This document shows, piece after piece, positions 24,582 through 34,683 of a stretch of DNA of 36,671 bases (within the stretch, counting starts at the first letter, position 1; every line of letters starts with the position of its first letter). This stretch comes from Pseudomonadota bacterium (GTDB taxonomy: Bacteria > Pseudomonadota > Alphaproteobacteria > Sphingomonadales > SMXR01): the NCBI GenBank assembly GCA_022566215.1, contig JADFJJ010000009.1, positions 1-36,671 on the forward strand. Direction: 5' to 3'. Position numbers and translations under genes: made by a program. Under the pieces are notes generated by a model. It was given only the letters and a program-made list of their open reading frames with translations. It made no database searches and was not told where the DNA came from.

Positions 24582-25352
24582 TTATTCCGGCACAGCCAGC
24601 CCGGCGTAATTGACCGCGCAGTTTCGGCCAACTTTCCAGCTGGCGCTCACCGGGTCATAGATAAAGCCCTTCAGTTCGGCTATTTCGAATCCGGCCTGGC
24701 GCAAATAGCGGTCGAGCTCGGACGGTTTGATAAATTTTTGATAAGAATGGGTGCCCCTGGGCAGCCAGCCGAGAATGTATTCGGCGCCGAGAATCGCCAG
24801 CGCATAAGCCTTCGGGGTCCGGTTGATGGTGGAAAACAGCATGCAGCCGTCCTTTTTCAGAAGCGTGCGGCAGCTTTTCAGGAAACTGGCGATGTCCGCC
24901 ACATGCTCCAGCACCTCCATGTTCAGGATCACATCAAAACGTGCCGCGGTTTTGGCCAGGTCCTCGCCAGCGATCGCGCGATAGGTGATGGTAAGTTTCG
25001 ATTGTTTGGCGTGAAGCGCGGCGATCTGAATGTTTTTTTCACTGGCGTCAATTCCCGTCACAGCGGCGCCGAGCCGGGTCATGGGCTCACACAAAAGCCC
25101 GCCGCCGCAGCCGATATCCAAAACCTTTAACCCTTTGAACGGGACAATACTGTCTTGGCCCGGGCCAAAATGGTTTTCAATTTGTCCGCGGATGAAAGCC
25201 AGACGGGTTGGGTTCAACTTGTGAAGCGGCCTGAACGGGCCGGCCGGGTCCCACCAGGTTTCCGCCAGGGCGGAAAAATTTTCAATCTCCTTCGGGTCGA
25301 CCGAGGGGGCTTTGGGGTTTCCCCCAAGCCTGGTTTTTTTTACCGGCGCCAT
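24582..25352 (-). CDS. ubiG: Ubiquinone biosynthesis O-methyltransferase
   Basis: Catalyses both O-methylation steps of ubiquinone synthesis with SAM. The 256-aa product contains TWWDPAGPFRPLHKLNPTRL, the SAM-binding LDIGCGGGLLCEPMTRLGA, NMEVLEHVAD and the membrane-associating GTHSYQKFIKPSEL region, all characteristic of UbiG. An AAAGGA lies rather far (about 15 nt) before the ATG. In alphaproteobacteria ubiG is commonly divergent from lysC, as here, across a 123-bp gap. Confidence 0.96.
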   Translation of the reverse strand: MAPVKKTRLGGNPKAPSVDPKEIENFSALAETWWDPAGPFRPLHKLNPTRLAFIRGQIENHFGPGQDSIVPFKGLKVLDIGCGGGLLCEPMTRLGAAVTGIDASEKNIQIAALHAKQSKLTITYRAIAGEDLAKTAARFDVILNMEVLEHVADIASFLKSCRTLLKKDGCMLFSTINRTPKAYALAILGAEYILGWLPRGTHSYQKFIKPSELDRYLRQAGFEIAELKGFIYDPVSASWKVGRNCAVNYAGLAVPE

Positions 25353-25475
25353 TTTATTGTTTTTATTCCTTTTTCTTGCCTCTAAACCTTCATAATCTTA
25401 ATGATAGTAGTACCTAGCATTTCGCTGGGGACGGCAAAACATTTATTTAAATCCAGGCGACTTTAAGGAGCAAGC

Positions 25476-26696
25476 GTGGCGATCATCATAAAAAAATTCG
25501 GCGGAACCTCGCTCAGTGATCTTGACCACATCAAAAATGCCGCACTTCGAGTCAAGGAAGCGGTTGAGGCTGGCAGCCGTCCCGTGGTTGTAGTTTCCGC
25601 CATGGGCGGGGTTACCGGCCAGCTGCTGGGGAATCTGAAGCATCGGAACCTCGGCGCCGATCCAGCTGAAAGCGACGTGGTGCTCTCAGCCGGGGAACAG
25701 GTTTCGGCCGGAACCTTCGCCCTGGCCCTGAAGGGGATGGGTCTCAAGGCCCGCTCCTTTATGGGCTGGCAGGTGCCAATTATCACCAGTGACAAGGCCG
25801 GGGAAGCCCAGATCAGGGAAATCCCCCCGGAGGCCCTTAAGAAAAGCATCAAGTATGGAGAAATCCCCGTAATCGCGGGATTCCAGGGGGTAACCGAAGC
25901 CGGGCGCATCACCACCCTGGGGCGCGGCGGGTCCGATATTACGGCGGTGGCCCTGGCCGCTGCTCTTAAGGCGGAACGCTGCGATATCTACACCGACGTG
26001 CCGGGAATCTACACCACCGATCCCAATTTAGTCTCTACAGCATACAAACTTGATACTATAAGCTATCAGGAGGTGCTGGAGCTGGCCGCTGTCGGCGCCC
26101 GGGTCATGCACTCCCGCGCGGTGGCCATGGCGCTACGCTTTGGGGTTACAATTCAGGTTTTGACCAGCTATGAAAACAGGCCTGGGACATTGATTGTGAA
26201 AGAAAAAGACTTAACAGAGAGACGGATTATCAGCGGCATCGCCTGCTCGGATAACGAGGCCAAGATTTCGATCATCGGCATTCGCGATGAACCGGGCGCC
26301 GTGGCGGCCATCTTCAAGCCGTTGGCGGAGGCCGGAATCAGTGTCGATATGATTGTTCAGGACGTCTCCAAGGATGGCGGCCTGGCCGATGTTACGTTTA
26401 CCGTTGACAAAGACCTACTGGACCGGACCCTGAAGTTGATCAAGGGCTCAAGGGAAAAAACCGGGTTTAAAGACCTGATCTCGGACCGGAACGTCATAAA
26501 ACTGACGGTTGTCGGTCTTGGCATGGCCGGCCAGGCAGGGGTGGCGCAGACCATGTTTACCGCGCTCGGCGAAAAGGGCATCAATATCCAGGCGATCTCG
26601 GCAACCGATATAAAAATCAGCGTTCTGGTTCAGGAAAAACACCAGAAAGAAGCGCTGAAAAGCCTCCATGCCGCCTACGGGCTGGACAAAAGATAG
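25476..26696 (+). CDS. lysC: Aspartate kinase
   Basis: First enzyme of the lysine, threonine and methionine pathway: it phosphorylates aspartate with ATP. The start is a GTG with AAGGAG five nt upstream. The 406-aa product has the amino acid kinase domain (IIKKFGGTSLSD at the N-terminus, TLGRGGSDITAVALAAAL, VPGIYTTDP) and a C-terminal pair of ACT domains (about 265-400), the site of feedback control by lysine or threonine. Length fits the single-function LysC type. An NMO-like gene follows after 5 nt. Confidence 0.97.
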   Translation: MAIIIKKFGGTSLSDLDHIKNAALRVKEAVEAGSRPVVVVSAMGGVTGQLLGNLKHRNLGADPAESDVVLSAGEQVSAGTFALALKGMGLKARSFMGWQVPIITSDKAGEAQIREIPPEALKKSIKYGEIPVIAGFQGVTEAGRITTLGRGGSDITAVALAAALKAERCDIYTDVPGIYTTDPNLVSTAYKLDTISYQEVLELAAVGARVMHSRAVAMALRFGVTIQVLTSYENRPGTLIVKEKDLTERRIISGIACSDNEAKISIIGIRDEPGAVAAIFKPLAEAGISVDMIVQDVSKDGGLADVTFTVDKDLLDRTLKLIKGSREKTGFKDLISDRNVIKLTVVGLGMAGQAGVAQTMFTALGEKGINIQAISATDIKISVLVQEKHQKEALKSLHAAYGLDKR

Positions 26697-26701
26697 AAAT
26701 T

Positions 26702-27736
26702 ATGAACCGGGAAGTCATAAACAATATTGGCTTAGAGCGGCTGGAGCGCCTGTGGGCGCGGGGCAAGGATTTGCTCGGTGTTGACTATGCCATTATGGGC
26801 GGAGCCATGACCTGGCTGTCAGACCGCTACCTGGTTTCCGCCATCTCCAACGCCGGCGGGTTTGGCGTGATTGCCTGCGGCAGCATGACGCCGGACCTGT
26901 TGGATGCGGAAATCAAGGCCACGTATCGGATGACCGATAAACCCTTCGGCGTCAATTTGATCACCTTGCACCCGATGCTGGATGAGCTGATTGAGGTCTG
27001 CCTGGGGAACAACAGCTCTCATGTGGTCCTGGCTGGCGGCCTGCCGCCCAGCGGTGCGATCCAGAAAATCAAGCACGGCGGCGCCCGGGTCATGTGTTTT
27101 GCCCCGGCGCTGTCGCTGGCTAAAAAGCTGATTAAATCCGGGGTTGATGCGCTGATTATCGAAGGAGCCGAAGCGGGCGGCCATATCGGCCCGGTTTCGA
27201 CCGCGGTCCTGGCCCAGGAAATCCTTCCCCATGTTTCGGAGATTCCGATTTTTATAGCTGGCGGCATCGGCCGCGGGGAAGCGATGGCGGGTTACCTGAA
27301 AATGGGCGCTTCGGGCTGCCAGCTGGGGACCCGGTTTGTGTGCGCAAGTGAATCGCGCGCCCATGAAAACTTCAAAAAGGCGTTTTACCGGGCCTCGGCC
27401 CGCGATGCGGTTCCCAGCATCCAGCTCGATCCCAGGTTTCCGGTCATCCCGGTCCGCGCCCTCAAGAACCGGGCGACCGAAAAGTTTCTCGAATGCCAGC
27501 GCCAGACCATTGCCCGCTTCCAGGCGGGGGAGTTAAACAAAAAGGAAGCCCAGCTGGAGATTGAACACTTCTGGGCCGGGGCGCTGCGCCGCGCCGTGGT
27601 CGACGGTGAGGTCGAAGAAGGCTCCCTGATGGCCGGCCAGAGTGTCGGCATGGTCAAGTTTGAACAGCCGGTCGCCGAGATTATGGCCGAACTGATCGAC
27701 CAGGCGGCGGCATTCCTGGAACACGCCTCCAACTGA
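26702..27736 (+). CDS. Nitronate monooxygenase / 2-nitropropane dioxygenase-like flavoprotein
   Basis: FMN-dependent TIM-barrel protein of the NMO/FabK-like superfamily, 344 aa. Visible elements are AIMGGAMTWLSDRYLVSAIS, PFGVNLITLHP, the EGAEAGGHIGP segment with the conserved His, and the phosphate-binding IFIAGGIGRGEA followed by GASGCQLGTRFV. Members oxidise nitronates or act as enoyl reductases; the substrate is not predictable here. It sits between lysC (5 nt) and ptsP (2 nt), so it is probably co-transcribed with both. Confidence 0.87.
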   Translation: MNREVINNIGLERLERLWARGKDLLGVDYAIMGGAMTWLSDRYLVSAISNAGGFGVIACGSMTPDLLDAEIKATYRMTDKPFGVNLITLHPMLDELIEVCLGNNSSHVVLAGGLPPSGAIQKIKHGGARVMCFAPALSLAKKLIKSGVDALIIEGAEAGGHIGPVSTAVLAQEILPHVSEIPIFIAGGIGRGEAMAGYLKMGASGCQLGTRFVCASESRAHENFKKAFYRASARDAVPSIQLDPRFPVIPVRALKNRATEKFLECQRQTIARFQAGELNKKEAQLEIEHFWAGALRRAVVDGEVEEGSLMAGQSVGMVKFEQPVAEIMAELIDQAAAFLEHASN

Positions 27737-27738
27737 CT

Positions 27739-30000
27739 ATGGACCCTGCAAGCAGATCGCGACGACTCCTGAAAAGCCTTCATAAAGTGATGGCCGGTAA
27801 AGGCACCGGCCAACAGCGCCTTAACAAGGTTGTGCAAAAAATCGCCGGCACCATGAAGGCTGAAGTTTGTTCGGTTTACCTGGTCAATCAGGATGGCACA
27901 CTGGAGCTGTTCGCAACCGAGGGCCTGAAACAGGAGGCGGTTCACATATCGAAATTAAAAATGGGCCAGGGCCTGGTCGGCCATGTGGCGCAAACCGGGT
28001 TGCCGCTGAACGTGGCCGAGGCTTCCCGGCACCCGAAATTCTTTTACCTGCCGGAAACCGGTGAAGAAATTTATCATTCTTTTACCGGGGTTCCCATTAT
28101 CCGCCACCTGAAAGTTACCGGCGTACTGGTGGTTCAAAACCGAAAGGCGGGAATTTTTACCACCGTTGATGTTGAAACCCTGCAGACGGTGGCGATGATC
28201 CTGGCGGAAATGCTGAGCGCCAGTAACCTTGGGGATATCCGGTCCCTGACCGGGCCGGAAGCCGGCGCTCCCGGGCAGGTGACCTTCGACGGCAAAAAAC
28301 TGACCGGTGGCCTGGGCGTCGGCAAGGCAGTTTTCCACGAACCCAAGGTCGAGCTTCAGGAACTGCTTACCGAGGATATCAAGGGCGAGAAAAGCCGCCT
28401 GGAAAAAGCCTTCCGCGCCATGCGAAAGCAATTGGACAGCCTGATGCAGGCCCCGGACCTGGCGCTGTTCGGCGACCACCGCGAGGTTCTGGAAGCTTAC
28501 AAGATGTTCACCTACGACCAGGGCTGGAAAAATCGCATTACCGAAGCGGTTGAAAGCGGGCTGACGGCTGAGGCCGCGGTGGAAAAAATCATGCAGGACA
28601 TGCGCACCCGTTTTGTTGAAATGAAGGACCCGTACCTCAAGGAGCGCCTTCACGATCTGGAGGATTTGTCCAATCGACTGATCCGCATCCTGATGGGTTA
28701 TGTGGGGGAAAAGGCCCATCACAAACTGACCGAGGATTCAATCCTGGTGGCCCGTTCGATGGGTCCGGCGGAACTTCTGGATTACGACCGCAAATACCTC
28801 AGGGGTATTGTTCTTGAGGAAGGATCCCCGACCGCCCATGTCACGGTGGTCGCTCGGGCGCTAGGGATTCCCATGCTGGGCCGAGTGCGCGGCGCACTGG
28901 AGACGATTGAGGAAGGCGATCGGGTAATTATTGATGCTGGGGCCTGCAAGATTTACATTCGCCCCACGGATGAGGTGAAACGGGCCTTTAATATCAGCCT
29001 CAGGGAACACCTGAAACTCAGGAAAATATACGAAGCTGAACGCAACAAACCGGCGATTACCAAGGACGGGGAAAAAATAACCCTGATGATGAACGCCGGA
29101 TTGCTGATGGACATGGACCACCTGGAGCGCACCGGGGCTGAGGGAATCGGGCTGTTCCGAACCGAATTTCAGTTTATGGTTTCGTCCACGCTGCCCCGGA
29201 TGTCGGTGCAAAAGGAATTGTACGCGAAAATCCTGAAAGCGGCGAAAAATCGCCCGGTGGTGTTCCGCACCCTGGACATCGGCGGTGATAAACAGGTGCC
29301 GTTCCTGCCCCACGAGGAAGAGGAAAATCCGGCTCTCGGCTACCGCGCTATCCGCTTGGCGCTCAGCCGGCCCGGGCTGTTGCGCTACCAGGTGCGCGCT
29401 CTTCTGGCGGCCAGCGCGGGCCGGGATTTGAACATCATGTTTCCGATGATTACCGAGGTATCGGAATTTACCGAAGCCAAGGCGCTGGTGCTGAGGGAAG
29501 TAGAATACCTTAACCGGACCGGCGCCAAAAAACCGAAAAAAATTGCCATCGGCTCGATGCTTGAAGTTCCTTCTCTGGCCTGGCAGCTGGACAGCCTGCT
29601 GGAGGAAGTGGACTTTTTGTCGATCGGCACCAATGACCTGATGCAGTTTTTCTTCGCCAGCGACCGTTCCAACCCGAAACTTTCCGACCGTTATGACCTG
29701 CTGAGCCCGGCGGCGCTTTCCTTTATCCGCTCAATCGTCACCGCGTGCCAGGACAAGGGCGTACCGGTGAACGTGTGCGGGGAAATGGGCGCCCGCTCGC
29801 TGGAGGCGCTGGCCCTGATAGGTCTGGGACTGAGGGCGCTTTCCATCTCACCTTCGGCGATCGGGCCGGTCAAGATGATGATCCGCCAGCTGAATTTGAA
29901 AGACTTCCAGGAGTGGTTCCTGCCCAAATTGTCCGAGCACTGCCACTCCTTGCGTGAAGCGCTCAAAGGGTATGCTCTCGACCACAATCTGCCGGTTTGA
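27739..30000 (+). CDS. ptsP: PTS-Ntr enzyme I (phosphoenolpyruvate-protein phosphotransferase, GAF-containing)
   Basis: First component of the nitrogen phosphotransferase system, passing phosphate from PEP to NPr and on to EIIA-Ntr. The 753-aa protein has an N-terminal GAF domain (about 25-160), the EI helical domain, the phosphorylated His367 (SPTAHVTVVAR), and the PEP-binding barrel with GLFRTEFQF (Arg474), TLDIGGDKQVPF and the catalytic Cys680 (NVCGEMGA). The order lysC-ptsP is common in alphaproteobacteria. The gene starts 2 nt after the NMO-like stop, implying coupling. No transporter EII genes are nearby, which fits a regulatory PTS. Confidence 0.96.
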   Translation: MDPASRSRRLLKSLHKVMAGKGTGQQRLNKVVQKIAGTMKAEVCSVYLVNQDGTLELFATEGLKQEAVHISKLKMGQGLVGHVAQTGLPLNVAEASRHPKFFYLPETGEEIYHSFTGVPIIRHLKVTGVLVVQNRKAGIFTTVDVETLQTVAMILAEMLSASNLGDIRSLTGPEAGAPGQVTFDGKKLTGGLGVGKAVFHEPKVELQELLTEDIKGEKSRLEKAFRAMRKQLDSLMQAPDLALFGDHREVLEAYKMFTYDQGWKNRITEAVESGLTAEAAVEKIMQDMRTRFVEMKDPYLKERLHDLEDLSNRLIRILMGYVGEKAHHKLTEDSILVARSMGPAELLDYDRKYLRGIVLEEGSPTAHVTVVARALGIPMLGRVRGALETIEEGDRVIIDAGACKIYIRPTDEVKRAFNISLREHLKLRKIYEAERNKPAITKDGEKITLMMNAGLLMDMDHLERTGAEGIGLFRTEFQFMVSSTLPRMSVQKELYAKILKAAKNRPVVFRTLDIGGDKQVPFLPHEEEENPALGYRAIRLALSRPGLLRYQVRALLAASAGRDLNIMFPMITEVSEFTEAKALVLREVEYLNRTGAKKPKKIAIGSMLEVPSLAWQLDSLLEEVDFLSIGTNDLMQFFFASDRSNPKLSDRYDLLSPAALSFIRSIVTACQDKGVPVNVCGEMGARSLEALALIGLGLRALSISPSAIGPVKMMIRQLNLKDFQEWFLPKLSEHCHSLREALKGYALDHNLPV

Positions 30001-30197
30001 TTCCGCCCTTTGCGCAATAAAATTTGTATTGACTTTTGCTATTGTTTTCAGTCACTTAAACGCTGGCAGCAGGGAACAGCAAAATTATAATAATCAGTCC
30101 GGCCGGTTAAGGTTCAGGGCGAAACGGGCTTCTTTGGGAAGAGGAGCCCGGTGGCTAGCAAAAGTGTAAAATTTTATACATTTAAGGGGTTCGGCTA

Positions 30198-31001
30198 ATG
30201 GCCGGAAATGAGCTTTATATCGGGTCGCGGCTTCAAACCGCCAGGCGCAAGCAAAAGATTAAAATCAACCGCGCCGTCGCCGACCTTTGCATCCCTAAAA
30301 AATATCTCTCCGCCTTTGAAAAGAACGACTTGTCCCAGTTTCCCGACAACGCTTACGCGGTTGGTTTTCTGAAAAATTATGCTGACTACCTGGGGCTCGA
30401 CCAGGGATCGCTGGTGAAAGAGTTGAAAAGCCACTTGCGCTTTGAGCCCCTGGATATCCGCACCTGCCGGCCGCTGGATCCGCCCGCCGGAAACTCCTGG
30501 CTGACCACGGCGGCGGTCCTTCTGTTGATTGGACTGGTGATATCCGGGGCCTATTTTGGCTGGACCTATTTCAAGGGGAATGATTATAAATTAACCCAAT
30601 CCGGGGAAATTCCGGCCCATCTGGCGGCCTTTTTGGTTGATCAAAACCCGGCTGGAACGCCTGTCCGGCCGCTATTGCTGCTGGCCGATGGCGGCGACCG
30701 TTATTTCCAGAGGCTGGGCTGGGCCGGGGGCAAGGTCCGCATTTTGGCCTTTGCCGATGTCCAGCTGGCCATTTCCGATGGCTCGGGCAAGGTTTTGCGC
30801 CAAGGTTTGATGTATTCCGGGGAAAGCATCGATTTGCCGCGCGGCGTGGATTTGCACGTTTCCGCGCCCGATTATTCGGCGCTCGGTTTTTACATTGGCG
30901 ACCGGCGGACCAAGCCCAAGCTTGTCAACCGTGACGGTATTTTGTTAGTCGCCCTCGATGCCCTGAAACCCGGGATAGACACCCCGACTCCCGCCAGTTA
31001 G
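30198..31001 (+). CDS. RodZ-like helix-turn-helix membrane protein (HTH_25, DUF4115)
   Basis: A 267-aa protein with a cytoplasmic Xre-type HTH (about 6-75: LYIGSRLQTARRKQK, LCIPKKYLSAFEKNDLSQFP, AYAVGFLKNYADYLGLD), a single transmembrane helix (about 100-122) and a periplasmic C-terminal DUF4115-like beta domain (VQLAISDGSGKVLRQGLMYS). This is the RodZ layout; RodZ links MreB to the cell envelope. The placement ptsP-rodZ-like-ispG is typical of alphaproteobacteria. AAGGGG lies about 8 nt before the ATG. An AT-rich dyad TGTAAAATTTTATACA (30165-30180) just upstream may belong to a promoter. The 18-bp hairpin at 31000-31046 begins in the stop codon. Confidence 0.88.
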   Translation: MAGNELYIGSRLQTARRKQKIKINRAVADLCIPKKYLSAFEKNDLSQFPDNAYAVGFLKNYADYLGLDQGSLVKELKSHLRFEPLDIRTCRPLDPPAGNSWLTTAAVLLLIGLVISGAYFGWTYFKGNDYKLTQSGEIPAHLAAFLVDQNPAGTPVRPLLLLADGGDRYFQRLGWAGGKVRILAFADVQLAISDGSGKVLRQGLMYSGESIDLPRGVDLHVSAPDYSALGFYIGDRRTKPKLVNRDGILLVALDALKPGIDTPTPAS

Positions 31002-31046
31002 AGTCTTTTCTTTTCAGCTGGATTTTATCTGAAAAGAAAAGACTCT
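31000..31046. terminator. Perfect 18-bp hairpin overlapping the rodZ-like stop codon
   Basis: AGAGTCTTTTCTTTTCAG (31000-31017) pairs perfectly with CTGAAAAGAAAAGACTCT (31029-31046) around an 11-nt loop. The left arm starts inside the TAG stop. No T-tract follows directly (GGGGATTCC comes first), so it may be an attenuator or mRNA 3'-end stabiliser rather than a classic terminator. Confidence 0.55.
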
Positions 31047-31141
31047 GGGGATTCCTTTTGCTTTTTGGGCAGGTTATGCTTATTTTCACACCACATGCGC
31101 ACCGGCGCGCAAAAGACATTAACAATTGAGCAAGTTTATAC

Positions 31142-32272
31142 ATGAGCATTCGCCCCTACAGAGACATTCTTCGCCGCAAATCCCGCCAGATCATGGTTGG
31201 CGATGTCCCGGTCGGCGGGGATGCGCCGATTACAGTGCAAAGCATGACCAATACCCTGACCAGTGACGCCGGCGCGACCATTGGCCAAATCAGGGAACTG
31301 GAAGAAGCCGGCGCCGACATCGTCCGGGTTTCCTGCCCGGACCAGGCTTCGACCGCGGCGATGAAGGAAATTTGCCGCGCGGCACAAGTGCCGATCGTCG
31401 CCGACATCCATTTTCACTACAAACGCGCTCTGGAAGCGGCGGATGCCGGGGCGGCGTGCCTCAGGATCAATCCCGGCAATATCGGCTCGGTCGAGAGAAT
31501 CAAGGAAGTGGTGCGCGCCGCCAAAGCCAACGGTTGTTCAATGCGCATCGGCGTCAATGCCGGGTCGCTGGAGCGCGAGTTGCTGGAACGTTACGGCGAG
31601 CCGTGCCCCGAGGCGATGGTCGAAAGCGCCCTGGGTCACATCAAAATCCTCGAGGATAATGACTTTTTCGAGTTCAAGATCAGCTGCAAGGCCTCCGATG
31701 TTTTCCTGGCGGTGGCCGCCTACCAGGGGCTGGCCGAGGCCTGTGACTATCCCCTTCACCTCGGCATTACCGAGGCCGGGGCCCTAAGGGGCGGAACGGT
31801 TAAATCCTCGATCGGGATGGGAATGCTGCTGTGGTCCGGGATTGGCGATACCATCCGGGTTTCACTTTCCGCCGATCCGGTCGAGGAGATCAAGGCCGGG
31901 TTCGAGATTCTGAAATCGCTGGGCTTGCGCCACCGCGGGGTCCAGATTATATCCTGTCCCAGTTGCGCCCGCCAGGCCTTCCAGGTGATCAAGACGGTTG
32001 AGGTTCTGGAGCGGCGCCTGGCGCACATATCTACCCCGATGTCGCTCTCGATCATCGGCTGTGTCGTCAACGGTCCGGGCGAAGCCAGAGAGACCGACAT
32101 CGGGCTCACCGGCGGCGGCCAGGGCAACCACATGATCTATTTGAACGGGGTCAACGATCACAAGATTACCGACGACAAGCTGGTCGACCACATCGTCGAG
32201 CTGGTCGAGAAAAAAGCCGCCGAGATCGAGGCCGAAATGGCCAAAGCGGAAGCTGACCAGGCCGTGGCTTAA
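31142..32272 (+). CDS. ispG: 4-hydroxy-3-methylbut-2-en-1-yl diphosphate synthase (flavodoxin)
   Basis: Penultimate enzyme of the MEP isoprenoid pathway, converting MEcPP to HMBPP with a [4Fe-4S] cluster. The 376-aa product has the cluster ligands Cys272, Cys275, Cys307 and Glu314 ([22 protein letters not shown]), plus the TIM-barrel motifs [11 protein letters not shown] and RINPGNIGS. The ribosome site is weak. The C-terminus is a charged Ala/Glu/Lys tail. hisS follows 18 nt later. Confidence 0.97.
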   Translation: MSIRPYRDILRRKSRQIMVGDVPVGGDAPITVQSMTNTLTSDAGATIGQIRELEEAGADIVRVSCPDQASTAAMKEICRAAQVPIVADIHFHYKRALEAADAGAACLRINPGNIGSVERIKEVVRAAKANGCSMRIGVNAGSLERELLERYGEPCPEAMVESALGHIKILEDNDFFEFKISCKASDVFLAVAAYQGLAEACDYPLHLGITEAGALRGGTVKSSIGMGMLLWSGIGDTIRVSLSADPVEEIKAGFEILKSLGLRHRGVQIISCPSCARQAFQVIKTVEVLERRLAHISTPMSLSIIGCVVNGPGEARETDIGLTGGGQGNHMIYLNGVNDHKITDDKLVDHIVELVEKKAAEIEAEMAKAEADQAVA

Positions 32273-32290
32273 AGGTAAAAGGAACAGTTG

Positions 32291-33541
32291 GTGTCAAAAT
32301 TACAGCCAGTCCGCGGCACCCAGGATTTTTGGGGGGAGGATGCCCGGCGTTTCTCGTTCGTTATCTCAACCTTCAATGCGCTCGCCAAGCGCTACGGATT
32401 TAAGGAAATCCAGACCCCGATATTCGAGTTTACAGAGGTTTTCAGGCGCCCGCTGGGCGATACCTCGGACGTGGTGACCAAGGAAATGTATACCTTTCTC
32501 GACCGCGGCGGTGAGGAGATTACCCTGCGCCCAGAGGTTACCGCCTCAATTGTCCGCGCCTATCTGTCGGGCGGCATGCAGCAAAAGGGCATCGTCAAAT
32601 TGTTTACCTCAGGCCCGATGTTTCGCTATGAGCGCCCGCAAAAGGGCCGTTTCCGGCAATTTCACCAACTGGATGTGGAAATTATCGGAGCCCCGGAGCC
32701 GGCTGCGGATGTCGAGATAATCGCGCTCGCCCGCCACCTGTTGGAAGCGCTTGGCATAGAAGGCGCCACCGCCCTTCACCTCAACACGCTCGGCGATACT
32801 GAAAGCCGGAACGCGTACCGCAAGACGCTGGTTATCTACCTCAAGGATCATGAAAGAAAACTTTCCAGGGAAAGCCGCGCGCGGCTGAAAAAAAACCCGC
32901 TTCGCATCCTCGACAGCAAAGATGCCGGCGACCAGGCGCTGCTGAAGAAAGCCCCGGGCATGAATGATTACCTGAATGTGGCATCATCGGACTTTTTCGC
33001 CGCGGTCAGGGACGGTCTCGATAATCTGGAGATCCCCTATACCGTAAACGACCGTTTGGTGCGCGGCCTCGATTATTATTGCCACACCGCCTTTGAGTTC
33101 ATTACCGATCAGCTGGGCGCCCAGGGAACCGTGATCGGCGGCGGGCGTTATGACGGCCTGGTTGAGATGATGGGCGGGCCCGAGACCCCCGGCACTGGCT
33201 GGGCGGCAGGGATTGAACGCCTCGCCATGCTTCTAAAAACCTTGCCTGAGGAAGAACGGCTGACCGTGTTTGTACCGATGACCGAAGCCGCCGGAAGACT
33301 GGCGGACCGGCTTTGTTATGCCCTTAGAAAGGAAGGCTTTGCCGCCGATATGGCCTACCGCGGAAACCTTAAAAAACGTTTGCAAAAGGCCGATAAAGCT
33401 AACGCCCGCTTTGCCGTTATTATCGGCGAGGATGAAATGGCCTCCGGCAAATTGACCGTGCGTGATCTGGATTCAGGCATCCAGGCCTTTATCAGGGCGG
33501 ACGACCTGGCCACTTTCCTGAAAAAACAGGCCGCTGATTAG
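32291..33541 (+). CDS. hisS: Histidyl-tRNA synthetase
   Basis: Charges tRNA-His with histidine. The start is probably GTG 32291, with AGGA seven nt upstream (an adjacent TTG at 32288 is less well placed), giving 416 aa: MSKLQPVRGTQDFWGEDARR. Class II motifs are visible: motif 2 FRYERPQKGRFRQFHQLDVE, the histidine loops LVRGLDYYCHTAFE and GGGRYDGL, motif 3 GWAAGIERL, and a C-terminal anticodon-binding domain (about 320-416). It is followed by prfA and prmC, a conserved alphaproteobacterial run. Confidence 0.97.
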   Translation: MSKLQPVRGTQDFWGEDARRFSFVISTFNALAKRYGFKEIQTPIFEFTEVFRRPLGDTSDVVTKEMYTFLDRGGEEITLRPEVTASIVRAYLSGGMQQKGIVKLFTSGPMFRYERPQKGRFRQFHQLDVEIIGAPEPAADVEIIALARHLLEALGIEGATALHLNTLGDTESRNAYRKTLVIYLKDHERKLSRESRARLKKNPLRILDSKDAGDQALLKKAPGMNDYLNVASSDFFAAVRDGLDNLEIPYTVNDRLVRGLDYYCHTAFEFITDQLGAQGTVIGGGRYDGLVEMMGGPETPGTGWAAGIERLAMLLKTLPEEERLTVFVPMTEAAGRLADRLCYALRKEGFAADMAYRGNLKKRLQKADKANARFAVIIGEDEMASGKLTVRDLDSGIQAFIRADDLATFLKKQAAD

Positions 33542-33601
33542 CGACCCTTCCTTTTGCCAAACGATTTCCTATTTAACCAAGTAACGAATTAAGGGAAGAC
33601 A

Positions 33602-34681
33602 ATGATTCCTGAACAAAAACTGAAACAACTGATAGACCGCTTTAAGGCCCTGGAGGGCCAGCTGGCGGACCCTGCCGCAATGGCCCGGGCGGAATTTGTC
33701 CGGGCGTCAAAGGAATATTCCGACCTCGGCCCGGTGGTGGAAAAGGCCCGCGAGGTCATAAAACTTAAGGCGGATCTGACCGGGATGGAAGAAATGCTTG
33801 CCGATGAGGCTTCTGACAAGGACATGAAAGAATTGGCCGTGGCCGAAATTGCAGAAGCCAAAGCACGTCTTGAAGTTCTTGATAAAGACCTTTCCATACT
33901 GCTGTTGCCCAAAGACGTGGCCGATGAAAAATCGGCGATCCTGGAAATCCGCGCCGGCACCGGCGGCAATGAAGCGGCGCTGTTCGCCGGCGATCTGCTG
34001 CGCATGTACCAGCGTTATGCCGAAACCCAGAGCTGGAAGTTTGAGATAATCAGCGCCTCGGCTGGGGAAGTGGGCGGGTTCAAGGAGGTGATTATCGCGG
34101 TCGGCGGCAAGGGCGTGTTCGCCAAGCTGAAATACGAATCGGGCGTCCACCGTGTGCAGCGCGTGCCGGAAACCGAATCGGGCGGGCGCATCCACACCTC
34201 GGCGGCCACCGTGGCGGTGCTTCCGGAGGCTGAGGAGATCGATGTCGAGATCAATGAGGCTGATCTCAGGATCGATATTTTTCGCGCCAGCGGGCCCGGC
34301 GGCCAGTCGGTCAACACCACCGATTCGGCGGTCCGGATCACCCATATCCCTTCAGGCCTTGTGGTCCAGCAGCAGGATGAGAAATCCCAGCACAAAAACA
34401 AGGCCAAGGCGATGAAGGTTTTGCGCTCCAGGCTTTATGATCTGGAACGTCAAAAGGCCGACGCGGCGCGCTCGGAAGTCCGGCGTGGTCAGATCGGCAC
34501 CGGGGACCGCTCAGAGCGCATCCGCACTTACAATTATCCCGAACGCCGGGTCACCGATCATCGCATCAACCTGACCCTCCACAAGCTGGACCAGATCATG
34601 GAAGGCGGCGCCCTGGAAAGTGTTATCCAGCCCTTGATCCAGGAACATCAGGCGCGGCAGCTGGCGGCCCTGGAAGACTGA
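33602..34681 (+). CDS. prfA: Peptide chain release factor 1
   Basis: Recognises UAA and UAG stop codons and triggers peptide release. The 359-aa product has the GGQ motif at 233-235 ([16 protein letters not shown]), the PxT codon-recognition tripeptide as Pro189-Glu-Thr191 (RVPETES) and the [17 protein letters not shown] block. GGGAAG lies before the ATG. It is followed by prmC after 2 nt, the enzyme that methylates the Gln of this GGQ motif. Confidence 0.97.
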   Translation: MIPEQKLKQLIDRFKALEGQLADPAAMARAEFVRASKEYSDLGPVVEKAREVIKLKADLTGMEEMLADEASDKDMKELAVAEIAEAKARLEVLDKDLSILLLPKDVADEKSAILEIRAGTGGNEAALFAGDLLRMYQRYAETQSWKFEIISASAGEVGGFKEVIIAVGGKGVFAKLKYESGVHRVQRVPETESGGRIHTSAATVAVLPEAEEIDVEINEADLRIDIFRASGPGGQSVNTTDSAVRITHIPSGLVVQQQDEKSQHKNKAKAMKVLRSRLYDLERQKADAARSEVRRGQIGTGDRSERIRTYNYPERRVTDHRINLTLHKLDQIMEGGALESVIQPLIQEHQARQLAALED

Positions 34682-34683
34682 CT

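Noticed and set aside
30029-30057. Promoter for the rodZ-like gene based on TTGACT at 30029
   Set aside because: The hexamer at 17-bp spacing is TCACTT, not a credible -10; the AT-rich dyad nearer the gene is a better but still weak candidate.
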